From assembly GCF_008065375.1 (NCBI RefSeq), contig NZ_VJYI01000003.1, forward strand, positions 620,001-684,000: DNA of 64,000 nucleotides, in the 5' to 3' direction. The translations under genes were made by a program, and so were the position numbers. This stretch comes from Nonomuraea sp. SYSU D8015. GTDB taxonomy: Bacteria > Actinomycetota > Actinomycetes > Streptosporangiales > Streptosporangiaceae. This document shows positions 51,053-59,618 of the stretch, piece after piece (position 1 is the stretch's first letter; every line of letters begins with the position of its first letter). The notes under the pieces were generated by a model. It saw only the letters and a program-made list of their open reading frames with translations. It had not been told where the DNA came from and ran no database searches.

Positions 51053-53146
51053 TCAGCGGCCGTTCGTCAGGCCCTCGGGCTCCAGTGCGAACGCGAGTCC
51101 GGCCTCGATGTCGCTGTTGAAGCCGGTGCGGAAGGCCTCGCGGTAGGCGTCGTCGCCGAGTGTGCCGCGGGCCTGCCGCTCGCACTCCGCCCGCGCGGCC
51201 ACCCAGGCGGGCACGTCTGCCTGCGCCCGCCCGTGCGTGCTCCAGATCCGCTTGGCCAGGCCGAGCAGCCGCGCGGCGCGCTCGGCCCGCCCCGCCGCGC
51301 TCGCCGCGACGGCCAGCAGGTCCACGGTCAGGCCGATGCCGAAGCTGTCGTGCAGCCGCCGCTTGGCCCGCAGGGCCGCCTGGCCGTAGGCGACGGCGGC
51401 GTCGAGGTGGCCGCGGGCCAGCTCGGCCTGCCCGCGCAGCAGGTCGCCGTGGGAGCGCATCGACTGCTCGCCGCACTGGTCGCACAGCGCGCGCAGGTCG
51501 TCGAGCACACCGATGGCCTCCTCCACGCGGCCGTCCACGGTCAGCGCGTGGGCGCGGCACAGCAGCCCCTGCAGCCCGGCCAGCGTGGGGCCCTCATCGC
51601 TCCAGCGCGTGCGGTAGGCGTGCTCCGACTCCCTCATCGCCTGCGGCACGTCGCCGCGGATGACGCCGGCGGACGCCCTGAGCGCCCTGGCGCACGTCTC
51701 GGCGTAAGCGCCCCCGGGGTCGGCGGCGGCCTCGCACTGAGCGGCCCTGGCCTCGGCGAGGTCCGCGTCCCCCTGGGTGGCCGCCAGCAGGCCGTCGGCC
51801 CACAGCGCCTGGACGAGGGCGGGGCCGGGCTCGTGGTCGAGGGCCAGCGCCTGCCCCAGGTAGTGGCGGCCCTCCTTGACGTGGCCGCAGCCGAACCAGA
51901 AGAACACCAGGGTCCCGGCCAGGTAAACGGCCGTCCGGGCGTCCTTCTCGGCCAGCGCGGTCTCCAGCGCGGCCCGCAGGTTGTCGTGCTCGGCGATCAT
52001 GCGGTCGTACCAGGACGCCTGGCCCGGGCCGAGCCAGCCGGCGGCGCCGCGGGCGGCCAGCGCCACGTAGTGGTCGCGATGCCGCCGCCGCAGCTCCTGC
52101 TCCTCGCCCAGAACGCGCAGCCAGCCGGCGCCGTACTCGCGCAGCGTGTCGAGCATGCGGTAGCGCTCTCCCGCGCCGGTCGGCAGCCAGGTCAGGATCG
52201 ACTCGTCGGCCAGCGAGTCGAGCAGCAGCCCGACGTCGGCCTCCGGCAGCCGCTCGTCGGCGCACACCTGCCGGACGGCCTCGGCATCGAAGTCGCCGGC
52301 GAACACCGAGATCCGCGCCCACAGCAGCCGCTCGGCGGGCTCGCACAGCTCGTGGCTCCATCCGACGGCCGTGCGCAGCGCCCGGTGCCACGGCGGGGCG
52401 GCCGCGCCCGCGCCGGTCTCCAGCGTGGCGAACCGGTCGTCGAGCCGGTCGGCCAGGGCCTCGACGGGCAGGTCGCGCAGCCGGGCCGCGGCCAGTTCGA
52501 TGGCGAGGGGGATGCCTTCCAGGCGGCGGCACAGGCGGGCCACGGCGGCCTGGTTGTGCTCGGCGACCGTGAAGCCGGGCACGTTGTCGGCGGCGCGCGC
52601 GGCGAGCAGGGCGACCGCGTCCAGTCCGGCGACGTCCCTGGCGTCCTCGGTGGGCACGGGCAGCGGGTCGACGACGTACACCAGCTCGCCGGCGGCCTCC
52701 AGCGGGCGGCGGCTCGTGGCGAGGACGCGCAGCCCGGGAACGGCCGCGAGCAGCGTCTCGACGGTGTGCGCGCAGGCGTCGACGAGGTGCTCACAGGTGT
52801 CGAGCACGAGCAGCACCTCGCGGCCGGACAGGTGCTCGGCCAGCACGTCGGTCATCGGCCGGGTGGTCTGGTCGGTGAGCCGGAGCGCCCCAGCGATGGC
52901 GTGCGGCAGGAGCACGCCGTCGTCCAGCGGCGACAGCTCGACCAGCCAGGCCCCGCCGGAGAACTCGGGCCGCAGGTCGGCCGCGGTGCGCAGCGCCAGC
53001 CGGGTCTTGCCGACGCCGCCGACGCCGGTGAGGGTCACCAGGCGGGAGCGGCGGCAGGCCCGCCGGATCTCGTCCAGCTCGGTGCGGCGGCCCACCAGGC
53101 TCGTCAGCTCCGAGGGGAGGTTCCCCGCCTGCCACTTACCTGCCAT
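51053..53146 (-). CDS. NB-ARC-type ATPase regulator lacking a DNA-binding domain
   Basis: This 697-aa protein has N-terminal LPSELTSLVGRRTELDEI followed by Walker A TGVGGVGKTRLALR near residue 40 and Walker B EVLLVLDTCEHL. The ATSRRPLEAAGE sensor and the PLAIELAAARLRDLP helix are typical of AfsR/LuxR-type STAND ATPases, and helical TPR-like repeats run to the end. Relatives carry a SARP domain at the N-terminus or a LuxR helix-turn-helix at the C-terminus. Neither is present: it starts directly at the ATPase and stops at EPEGLTNGR. The ATG at 53146 has GTGAGGA upstream. It may act through a partner or be a truncated regulator. Confidence 0.85.
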   Translation of the reverse strand: MAGKWQAGNLPSELTSLVGRRTELDEIRRACRRSRLVTLTGVGGVGKTRLALRTAADLRPEFSGGAWLVELSPLDDGVLLPHAIAGALRLTDQTTRPMTDVLAEHLSGREVLLVLDTCEHLVDACAHTVETLLAAVPGLRVLATSRRPLEAAGELVYVVDPLPVPTEDARDVAGLDAVALLAARAADNVPGFTVAEHNQAAVARLCRRLEGIPLAIELAAARLRDLPVEALADRLDDRFATLETGAGAAAPPWHRALRTAVGWSHELCEPAERLLWARISVFAGDFDAEAVRQVCADERLPEADVGLLLDSLADESILTWLPTGAGERYRMLDTLREYGAGWLRVLGEEQELRRRHRDHYVALAARGAAGWLGPGQASWYDRMIAEHDNLRAALETALAEKDARTAVYLAGTLVFFWFGCGHVKEGRHYLGQALALDHEPGPALVQALWADGLLAATQGDADLAEARAAQCEAAADPGGAYAETCARALRASAGVIRGDVPQAMRESEHAYRTRWSDEGPTLAGLQGLLCRAHALTVDGRVEEAIGVLDDLRALCDQCGEQSMRSHGDLLRGQAELARGHLDAAVAYGQAALRAKRRLHDSFGIGLTVDLLAVAASAAGRAERAARLLGLAKRIWSTHGRAQADVPAWVAARAECERQARGTLGDDAYREAFRTGFNSDIEAGLAFALEPEGLTNGR

Positions 53147-53279
53147 CGTGATCCTCACCCGATCGAACCCGGTTCCGAGAGCAGCTTGCCGGATTCCGCC
53201 GGGGTACATCACGGGAAGTGAGAAAGTGCCTACTCGATACCGGGGAAAGGGGCGCGCCCCGTGGACGCGCCCCCGCGGC

Positions 53280-56200
53280 TCACGTCCCGTAGGCCTTGAC
53301 CTCAAGAAGGCCGACGGAGCTGCTGCCGTTGCCGGTGAGCAGCACCCGCAGGCGGGTGGTGTTCGTGGCGGTGAAGGTGACGTTGTTGTAGGCGTTCTTC
53401 GTCAGCGTGTACGCCGACGCGCCCGGCACGTCCACGTACGCGCTGCCGTTCCAGTACTGCAGCTTCCACGACGCCGGCATGTCGATCCCCTGGTCGTCGT
53501 CGAAGAAGTACACCTCGGCCCGGTTGAGCGTGCGGGCCGAGGACCAGGTCAGGTCCACCCACTGCTGCCCGGTCTCCGGCCAGCAGCCCCAGCGCGGGTT
53601 CACGGTGTCGTTCGACGACGGCGGGTCGATCCCGTCGTTGACGGCCGCGACGCTCTCCCACGACGAGGTGTACGACGCCGACGGCGTGGCCTGCAGCGCG
53701 AGGTTGGGGTTGGGTTCCGGCTGGACCCCGCCCCGGTTGAAGACCTTGATCTCGGTGAGCCCGGTCCTGGCCCCTGAGGCGGCGGTGGTCAGCACCCGCA
53801 TCCGCTGCGCGCTGACGGCGGAGAACTGCACCACGTTGTAGTTGGCCCGCGGCGCGGCCGGGGTCTTGGCCTGGCCGGGCACGTCCACCCAGGCGCTGCC
53901 GTTGTGGTACTGGATGGTGTAGGAGGCCGGGGCCCGGTAGGTGGAGCTGGCCGGGCGGCTGTCCTTGAAGTAGAGCCGAACCTCGTTGAACGTGCGGGAC
54001 GCGCCGAAGTTCAGCTCGTACCAGTCCTGGCCGGCGGTGGTGCCGCCCCAGAACGGCTCATTGATCGGGAACCCGTCCTTCGCCCCCGCCGTGGAGCTGC
54101 CGGAGGCGGTGGTGGAGGCGGTGGGGGTGGCGTCGGCGGCGAGGTTCGTCAGGTTGGCGGTCAGGTCGACGCCGGCCTTGGCGAGCAGGTCGACCATGCG
54201 GGCGCTGCTGTGGTTCACCTGCGTGGGCGACTGGAGGCCGGGGACGGCGACGTTGTGCGTGACGGTGCCGCTGGTGGTGACGGCGCCGGTGGCCGGGTCC
54301 CACGTGAACGGCACCAGCGACGACACGGTGGCCGCCCGGTTGCCGTTGATGTAGATCGAGTAGCCCTCGGGCACGCCGGGGTAGCGGACGACGCCGTCGG
54401 CGGGGTCGTCCCAGACGATGGTCAGGTCGGCGTTGCGGTAGCGCAGGTTGTTGACGGTGAAGTGGGTCCAGCCGATGTTGATCGGCGAGAGCTCCACCTT
54501 GGCGTCGTTGCGCGGTCGCAGCCCGGCGACGTCCTCGATGACCGTCCAGTTGCTGCTGCCCAGGATGTTGTGGTGGATCCAGGAGCGGTAGGTGATCGAG
54601 GAGCCGTTCCAGTCGGCCCAGAACTCGTTGGCGTCCGGCCACTGCGTGTTGCCGTTGACGTACTGCGCCCAGGCGTTCCAGTAGAGCAGCTTCTTGTACC
54701 AGGTCGTGTCGATCCACTCGTTGGAGTAGTTCCGCAGCACCGAGGAGAGCAGTCGGAACTGCACGGTGGAGTTGATCGTGGAGAAGTTGTTGCTGCCGGT
54801 GCCCGAGGCCGCCTTGTCGGCCTGGTTGGCGGTGTAGAAGGGGAAGATCGGATACTGCGCCGGGTCGTCGAAGAGGCGCAGGGCCTGCTTGTAGGTGGCG
54901 GTGTTGGGAATCGCGCCGACGGCGAACGGGTAGTAGTTGTTGATCTCCTTCCACGGCACCCATTCGTTGGTGGACTTCAGCCGGTGCTCGAACAGCTGCC
55001 TGCCGGGGTTCCACAGCACGTTGACGATGGCGTTCTGGATCTGCGTGGCGAGCGTGCGCATCTCGTTCGCCTTGGCGGTGTTGCCGATGGCCTCGTACGC
55101 CTGCGCTGCGGCCAGCGCCCCGCTGTACTGGTAGGCGGCCTCGGCTCGGTCCATGCGCCCCGGCTTCCAGTGGAAGGAGACGGCGTCGGCGTCGTTGCCG
55201 GTCAGGGCGCCCCAGTCGTACTCGATGAGCTTGTTGTCGTCAGTGTCGTAAAAATCGAGTTGGCCCTTGACGTCCTGCTCGGCGTAGCGGGCCAGGTTGG
55301 CGGCGATGGCGGGCTGGCCGCCGTGGATCTGGTAGCTCTTCCAGGCCGCCTCGCCGATGTACTGGGTGTAGCTGTTGGACCAGTTCTCGGGGTCGCCGGG
55401 ATTGTCCAGGAAGCGGCCGTTCTTGGAGATCTGGCCGACGCTCAGCCAGTCACCGTAGGCGTAGATCGGGTTGCGCAGGTACTTGAGGTCGTCGATGTGC
55501 ATGGGCTGCGTCAGCGCGATCGCGTTGTTGTAGCCCAGCACGCCCTCCATGGAGGTGGGGAACTGGAAGGTCTGGCCGGGGATGTCCGCGTCGAGGTGGT
55601 TGTAGCGCATCAGCCACCAGCGGTAGTAGATGTTCTTCTTGATGCCCGGCTCGGGCACGTCGGTGTAGGGCACGTTGTCGGCCCACCACTTGTTGTACGC
55701 GCGCACGTGGGTGGCGAACGCCGTGGCGGGCGTGTAGCCGGCGTAGGCGTCGTACTCGGTGCGGGAGGCCGGGATCTCGTTGGTGACGAAGCCCATGACG
55801 ACCTTGACCGTCACGGTGGCCCCGGCGGCGACGGTGACGGACCTGTTGAGCCCGCCGCTGGAGACCGTGAACCCGTCGCCGGTCAGCCGGGGGAAGATCG
55901 TGGTGAGGTTGTTGTAGGCGTTGACCTGGCCGGTCAGCTCACTGCCGCTGCCTGTGGTGGCGTACGGCGAGGTGGCCCTGAGCTGCAGCGTCGTCGAGGC
56001 GGAACCGCCGTTGGTGATCGCCAGGTTGGCCACGGCGACGTTGTTCTCGGTGATGAACTTCGTCTGGTTGACGGTGATCGAGCCGCTGGTGTGGCGGCTC
56101 TTCCAGTGGCTGGGCGCCTGCCAGCGGGAGCTCACCTGCTCGGTGAAGGTGCCGGGGCTGACGGAGACGGTGAAGGCGTTGTTGTTGCTGATGCTCTCCC

Positions 56201-56519
56201 AGTACGCCGCCTGCCCGGCGAATCCGAGCGTGCCGGGTGTGTGGGTCTTCATGAACAGCGCCCGCCCGCGCGTCATGAGCCAGGTGCCGGCGGGGTCGTT
56301 GCCGGGGCGGGCCAGCAGCCGGTCCATCCAGAAGTCGGTGCCCGAGCTCTCGGCGTCGTAGATGGCCTGCATCATGTTGCCGGTCGTGTACGTGCCGGGG
56401 GCGGCGGGGACGGCAGGGCCGCCGAAGGTGGGGTAGCCGATGGTCTGGTCGGCCTGCGCGGGCGGGCCGGCGACGACCATGGCCGCCAGGAGTGACAGGG
56501 CTGCTAAGGCACGTCTCAT
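53280..56519 (-). CDS. Secreted (alpha/alpha)6 glycoside hydrolase with two C-terminal F5/8-type modules
   Basis: This 1079-aa protein has a signal peptide of about 25 residues, an N-terminal beta-sandwich to about 270, then an (alpha/alpha)6 catalytic domain resembling MGH1/GH63-clan enzymes (YRWWLMRYNHLDADIPGQTF, EGVLGYNNAI, LIEYDWGALTGNDADAVSFH, DANEFWADWNG). Two carbohydrate-binding F5/8-type modules end the protein (about 820-930 and 950-1079); the last, with GIDMPASWKLQYWNGSAYV, is very close to the module of the adjacent GH43. The start follows GGAGGG and overlaps the GH43 stop (ATGA). Substrate is unknown; a plant side-chain sugar is likely from context. Confidence 0.82.
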   Translation of the reverse strand: MRRALAALSLLAAMVVAGPPAQADQTIGYPTFGGPAVPAAPGTYTTGNMMQAIYDAESSGTDFWMDRLLARPGNDPAGTWLMTRGRALFMKTHTPGTLGFAGQAAYWESISNNNAFTVSVSPGTFTEQVSSRWQAPSHWKSRHTSGSITVNQTKFITENNVAVANLAITNGGSASTTLQLRATSPYATTGSGSELTGQVNAYNNLTTIFPRLTGDGFTVSSGGLNRSVTVAAGATVTVKVVMGFVTNEIPASRTEYDAYAGYTPATAFATHVRAYNKWWADNVPYTDVPEPGIKKNIYYRWWLMRYNHLDADIPGQTFQFPTSMEGVLGYNNAIALTQPMHIDDLKYLRNPIYAYGDWLSVGQISKNGRFLDNPGDPENWSNSYTQYIGEAAWKSYQIHGGQPAIAANLARYAEQDVKGQLDFYDTDDNKLIEYDWGALTGNDADAVSFHWKPGRMDRAEAAYQYSGALAAAQAYEAIGNTAKANEMRTLATQIQNAIVNVLWNPGRQLFEHRLKSTNEWVPWKEINNYYPFAVGAIPNTATYKQALRLFDDPAQYPIFPFYTANQADKAASGTGSNNFSTINSTVQFRLLSSVLRNYSNEWIDTTWYKKLLYWNAWAQYVNGNTQWPDANEFWADWNGSSITYRSWIHHNILGSSNWTVIEDVAGLRPRNDAKVELSPINIGWTHFTVNNLRYRNADLTIVWDDPADGVVRYPGVPEGYSIYINGNRAATVSSLVPFTWDPATGAVTTSGTVTHNVAVPGLQSPTQVNHSSARMVDLLAKAGVDLTANLTNLAADATPTASTTASGSSTAGAKDGFPINEPFWGGTTAGQDWYELNFGASRTFNEVRLYFKDSRPASSTYRAPASYTIQYHNGSAWVDVPGQAKTPAAPRANYNVVQFSAVSAQRMRVLTTAASGARTGLTEIKVFNRGGVQPEPNPNLALQATPSASYTSSWESVAAVNDGIDPPSSNDTVNPRWGCWPETGQQWVDLTWSSARTLNRAEVYFFDDDQGIDMPASWKLQYWNGSAYVDVPGASAYTLTKNAYNNVTFTATNTTRLRVLLTGNGSSSVGLLEVKAYGT

Positions 56520-57904
56520 GAGAAGGCCCTCCATTCGAGCACGCCGGTTGAATGGGTCGACTTGGAGGTGATGTTCAGCCGCAGCCGGGTCGTGCTGACG
56601 GGGGTGAACGTCGTGGTGTTGAAGGTGTTGGCGGCCACGCCGCAGCCCGAGGAGCCGGGCACGTTGACGTAGGCGCTGCCGTTCCAGTACTGCAGCTGGC
56701 AGGAGGCCGGCAGGTCGATGCCGAGATCGTCGTCGAACCAGTAGACCTCGGACCTGGAGATGGTCTGCGCGGTGGGCCAGCGGTATTCGAGCCACTCGGT
56801 GCCCCGGTGGTCCCAGTTGCCGTAGGCGCCGTGGCTGTGGTCGGCCGAGTTCGCCGGGGTGTAGCCGTCGTTGATCGCGGCGAGCGTCTCCCACGGCGAG
56901 ACGTACGAGGTGGACGGGGTGGCACTGGCCGCCAGGTTGCCCGGCGTGGTCGGGCCGCCGGTCTGGACGACCTTCTGCATGGTGCCGTCGGCGTTGAAGT
57001 ACAGCTTGTCGAGCGTCACCGATCGGCGGAAGTTGCCTCCGCCCGGAGCGCCGGCGTTGTGGTAGACCATGTACCACTGGCCCTTGAACTCGATGATCGC
57101 CGGGTGGTTCGTGGTCGAGCTCACCTGGTCGAGCACGACGCCGCGGTGCGTCCACGGGCCGAGCGGGTTGCTGGCGGTGGCGTAGCGGATGCAGGCGTAG
57201 TTGGGCTGCGAGCAGCCGGAGTCGTTGGCCGCGTAGGCGAGGTAGTAGATCCCGTTGCGCTTGAACATCCAGGGCGCCTCCCAGAAGTTCGACACGCCAC
57301 TCGGGGTGATCACCGAGCCGTTGATCGAGGTCATGTTGGCGTTGAGGCGGGCGGCCCGCAGGCCCCAGTAGGAGCCCCAGTACATGTAGACCTGGCCGTC
57401 GTCGTCCCTGAACACGGTCGGGTCGATGTTGAGCGGCGAGGAGTTGGGGGTGCTGTCGCTGATCAGCGGGCCGCCGATGGCGTCACGGAACGGGCCGGTC
57501 GGGCTGTCGCCGACGGCCACGCCGATGTTCATCCAGCCGGGGCCGTTGCCGTTGATGGAGACGTACCAGTAGTACTTGCCGTCCGCGCCGCGCTCGACCT
57601 CGCTCGCCCAGGCGTCGGCGCCCGCCCAGGGGAAGCTGGAGATCGAGAGCTTGGCGCCCTGGTCGGTGAAGGTGGTGGCGTCCGTCGAGCTGAAGACGTG
57701 CCAGTCGCGCATGACGAAGTTGGTGCCGCCGGGCGGGGCCTCGTCGTGGCCGGTGTAGACGTACAGGGTGTCGCCCACGACCAGTGCGGCCGGGTCGGCC
57801 GTGTAGATCGCGGTGGTGATCGGCGGGCCCGCGAGCGCGGGATGCGCGGTGGTGAGGAGGGCGAGGAGTGCCGCGGCGAGGGCCGCTGCCCATCGTCGTC
57901 TCAT
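56516..57904 (-). CDS. Secreted GH43 family hydrolase with C-terminal carbohydrate-binding module
   Basis: This 462-aa protein has a signal peptide of about 25 residues (RRRWAAALAAALLALLTTAH, cut after ALA). The GH43 propeller at 28-320 has candidate catalytic residues in YTADPAALV, NIDPTVFRDD and EAPWMFKRNG, and later HPAIIEFKGQWYMVYHN. A C-terminal module (about 335-462: WLEYRWPTAQTISRSEVYWF, GIDLPASCQLQYWNGSAYV) is closely related to the last module of the next gene. It probably removes arabinose or xylose side chains. AAGGGG precedes the ATG, and a 14-bp LacI-type palindrome lies 18 bp upstream. Confidence 0.9.
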   Translation of the reverse strand: MRRRWAAALAAALLALLTTAHPALAGPPITTAIYTADPAALVVGDTLYVYTGHDEAPPGGTNFVMRDWHVFSSTDATTFTDQGAKLSISSFPWAGADAWASEVERGADGKYYWYVSINGNGPGWMNIGVAVGDSPTGPFRDAIGGPLISDSTPNSSPLNIDPTVFRDDDGQVYMYWGSYWGLRAARLNANMTSINGSVITPSGVSNFWEAPWMFKRNGIYYLAYAANDSGCSQPNYACIRYATASNPLGPWTHRGVVLDQVSSTTNHPAIIEFKGQWYMVYHNAGAPGGGNFRRSVTLDKLYFNADGTMQKVVQTGGPTTPGNLAASATPSTSYVSPWETLAAINDGYTPANSADHSHGAYGNWDHRGTEWLEYRWPTAQTISRSEVYWFDDDLGIDLPASCQLQYWNGSAYVNVPGSSGCGVAANTFNTTTFTPVSTTRLRLNITSKSTHSTGVLEWRAFS

Positions 57905-57921
57905 GAGGGTGCCCCTTGGTG

Positions 57922-57935
57922 TGTTAGCGCTAACA
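57922..57935. promoter_or_regulatory. TGTTAGCGCTAACA operator
   Basis: This perfect 14-bp palindrome with central CG is the classic LacI/CcpA-like operator form. It lies 18 bp upstream of the GH43 start at 57904 and would control the two-gene GH43 / (alpha/alpha)6 hydrolase operon. Which of the island's LacI-type proteins binds is not visible. Confidence 0.75.
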
Positions 57936-58282
57936 TCACTGATCCGGAACGACTCGGTCAACCTGAAAGGTTTTCGGGAACGTAAATCGGGAGGACGGGG
58001 CCTGTCAATCGCGCACTGCAACCATGTACATAAGCGCTGACCTGCATCTCCAGTCGAGCACCGCCGCTGATCAGCAAGCGAGCGTTTGGTCACGGTTTCA
58101 TATCACCGAAAAGGCTTTCGACAGGAGTGGCCCTTGTCCGTCACGGACCTGTCACCCCGCCGAGCCCTCCCGCCGGGCTTGGATTCAGTCTTTAACCGGG
58201 CCCATGCCACCGTTTGAAGCGCCCGATAACGGACGGTGCGGATAATCGCCTCAAGAAACGGCGAATTGGGCGATGAATCTCG
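57936..58282. other. Divergent intergenic region, GH43 operon / SpoIIE-type phosphatase
   Basis: I see no supportable gene here. The stretch 57950-58110 is AT-richer and should hold the promoters. A TGCAACC at about 58017 and TTTCATATCACCGAAA at 58098-58113 resemble pieces of the pectinase-side operators but are not clear sites. Confidence 0.35.
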
Positions 58283-59500
58283 ATGGACAGCCCCTACGAC
58301 TTCCAACGCATGATGACCGGCCTGCTGGAGACCATTCGCAGCGCCACCCTCGAACAACTGCCTCGCAAAGTGGCCGAGTTCGCCCCCGAGGCGGGCTTGG
58401 ACGAGGTGACGATCTACCTGGCCGACCTGCAGCAGAACATGCTGCGGCGGCTGGCGGCGCCGGGCGCGGCAGTGGGCCCCGACGACCCGCCGGCCGAGCT
58501 GCGCATCGACTCCACCTATGGCGGGCGCGCCTTCCGAGAAGTGCGCATCCTGCATAAACGCAATGAATCCGGGATGAGCTGCTGGTGGGTTCCGTTGATG
58601 GACGGGACCGAGCGCCTCGGAGCCCTGCGCATTCACACCAGGTTTCCCCGCGAGGACGAAACGGAGGCCGCCATTCGCCGGCTCGCCTCGCTCCTGGCGC
58701 TCATCGTCGTCAGCCGGCGTTCGTACAGCGACTGCTACGCCCGGCTCGTCCGCAGCCGGCCGATGAACGTCGCCGCCGAGATGCTCTGGCACCTGATGCC
58801 GCCGCTGACGTTCGCCAACGCAGAGGTGACGATCAGCGGCGTGATGGAGCCCGCGTACGAGATCGGCGGGGACGCCTTCGACTACTCGGTGGCCGAGCAC
58901 CTCGTCCACCTGTCGATCTTCGACGCGATGGGCCACGACCTGGCGGCCGGGCTCGCGGCAAACCTCGCGATGACGGCCTGCCGCAACCACCGCCGCCAGG
59001 GCATGGACCTGGCCGGCAACAGCCAGGCGATCGAGACGCTGCTGCTCGGCGAGTTCGGCGACAGCGCGCGCTTCCTCACCGCGATCCTGGCCGACTTCGA
59101 CCTGCGTACGGGGATGCTGACCTGGGTCAACCGCGGCCACCACCCCCCGGTGCTGATCCGCGGCGGACGGTGGGTCACCACACTGGAGTGCCCGCCCGCC
59201 CATCCGCTGGGGTTCGGCCTGGACCTGCCGGTCACCACCTGCCAGGAGCAGCTCCAATGCGGCGACCGGCTGCTGCTCTACACCGACGGGATCATCGAGG
59301 CGGGCGGCCGCCAGGGCACGGAGTTCGGCGTCGCGCGGTTCGTGGACTTCATCATCCGGCACTCCACGGCCGGGCTTCCGGTGCCCGAGACGCTGCGCCG
59401 GCTGATCAAGGACATCCTCGCCTACCACGAGGATCGGCTGGAGGACGACGCGACGGTCCTGCTGTTCGAGTGGCACGGGCCGCGCCTCCCGAGCGACTGA
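58283..59500 (+). CDS. GAF-SpoIIE (PP2C-type) serine phosphatase
   Basis: This 405-aa protein has residues 1-150 as a GAF-like sensor (EVTIYLADLQQNMLRRLAAP, GMSCWWVPLMDGTERLGALR). From about 165 it has a PPM/SpoIIE phosphatase: EIGGDAFDYSVAE supplies the first metal Asp, DAMGHDLAAGLAANLAM the second motif, then VNRGHHPPVLIRGG and LYTDGIIEAGG, and DDATVLLFEW ends the domain. Such proteins dephosphorylate anti-anti-sigma factors and switch on stress or developmental sigma factors. No STAS or anti-sigma gene is adjacent. The ATG lacks a strong ribosome binding site. Confidence 0.9.
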   Translation: MDSPYDFQRMMTGLLETIRSATLEQLPRKVAEFAPEAGLDEVTIYLADLQQNMLRRLAAPGAAVGPDDPPAELRIDSTYGGRAFREVRILHKRNESGMSCWWVPLMDGTERLGALRIHTRFPREDETEAAIRRLASLLALIVVSRRSYSDCYARLVRSRPMNVAAEMLWHLMPPLTFANAEVTISGVMEPAYEIGGDAFDYSVAEHLVHLSIFDAMGHDLAAGLAANLAMTACRNHRRQGMDLAGNSQAIETLLLGEFGDSARFLTAILADFDLRTGMLTWVNRGHHPPVLIRGGRWVTTLECPPAHPLGFGLDLPVTTCQEQLQCGDRLLLYTDGIIEAGGRQGTEFGVARFVDFIIRHSTAGLPVPETLRRLIKDILAYHEDRLEDDATVLLFEWHGPRLPSD

Positions 59501-59618
59501 TGTCACATGGTGGCGGACACGCACTCATGAGAACTTCATCCAGGACAAAGGAGACACCAAAGAAGCAACCCCTACGGTGTGGAGCACAACATCCCCCGAC
59601 CACACCGAAGAGGACGCA

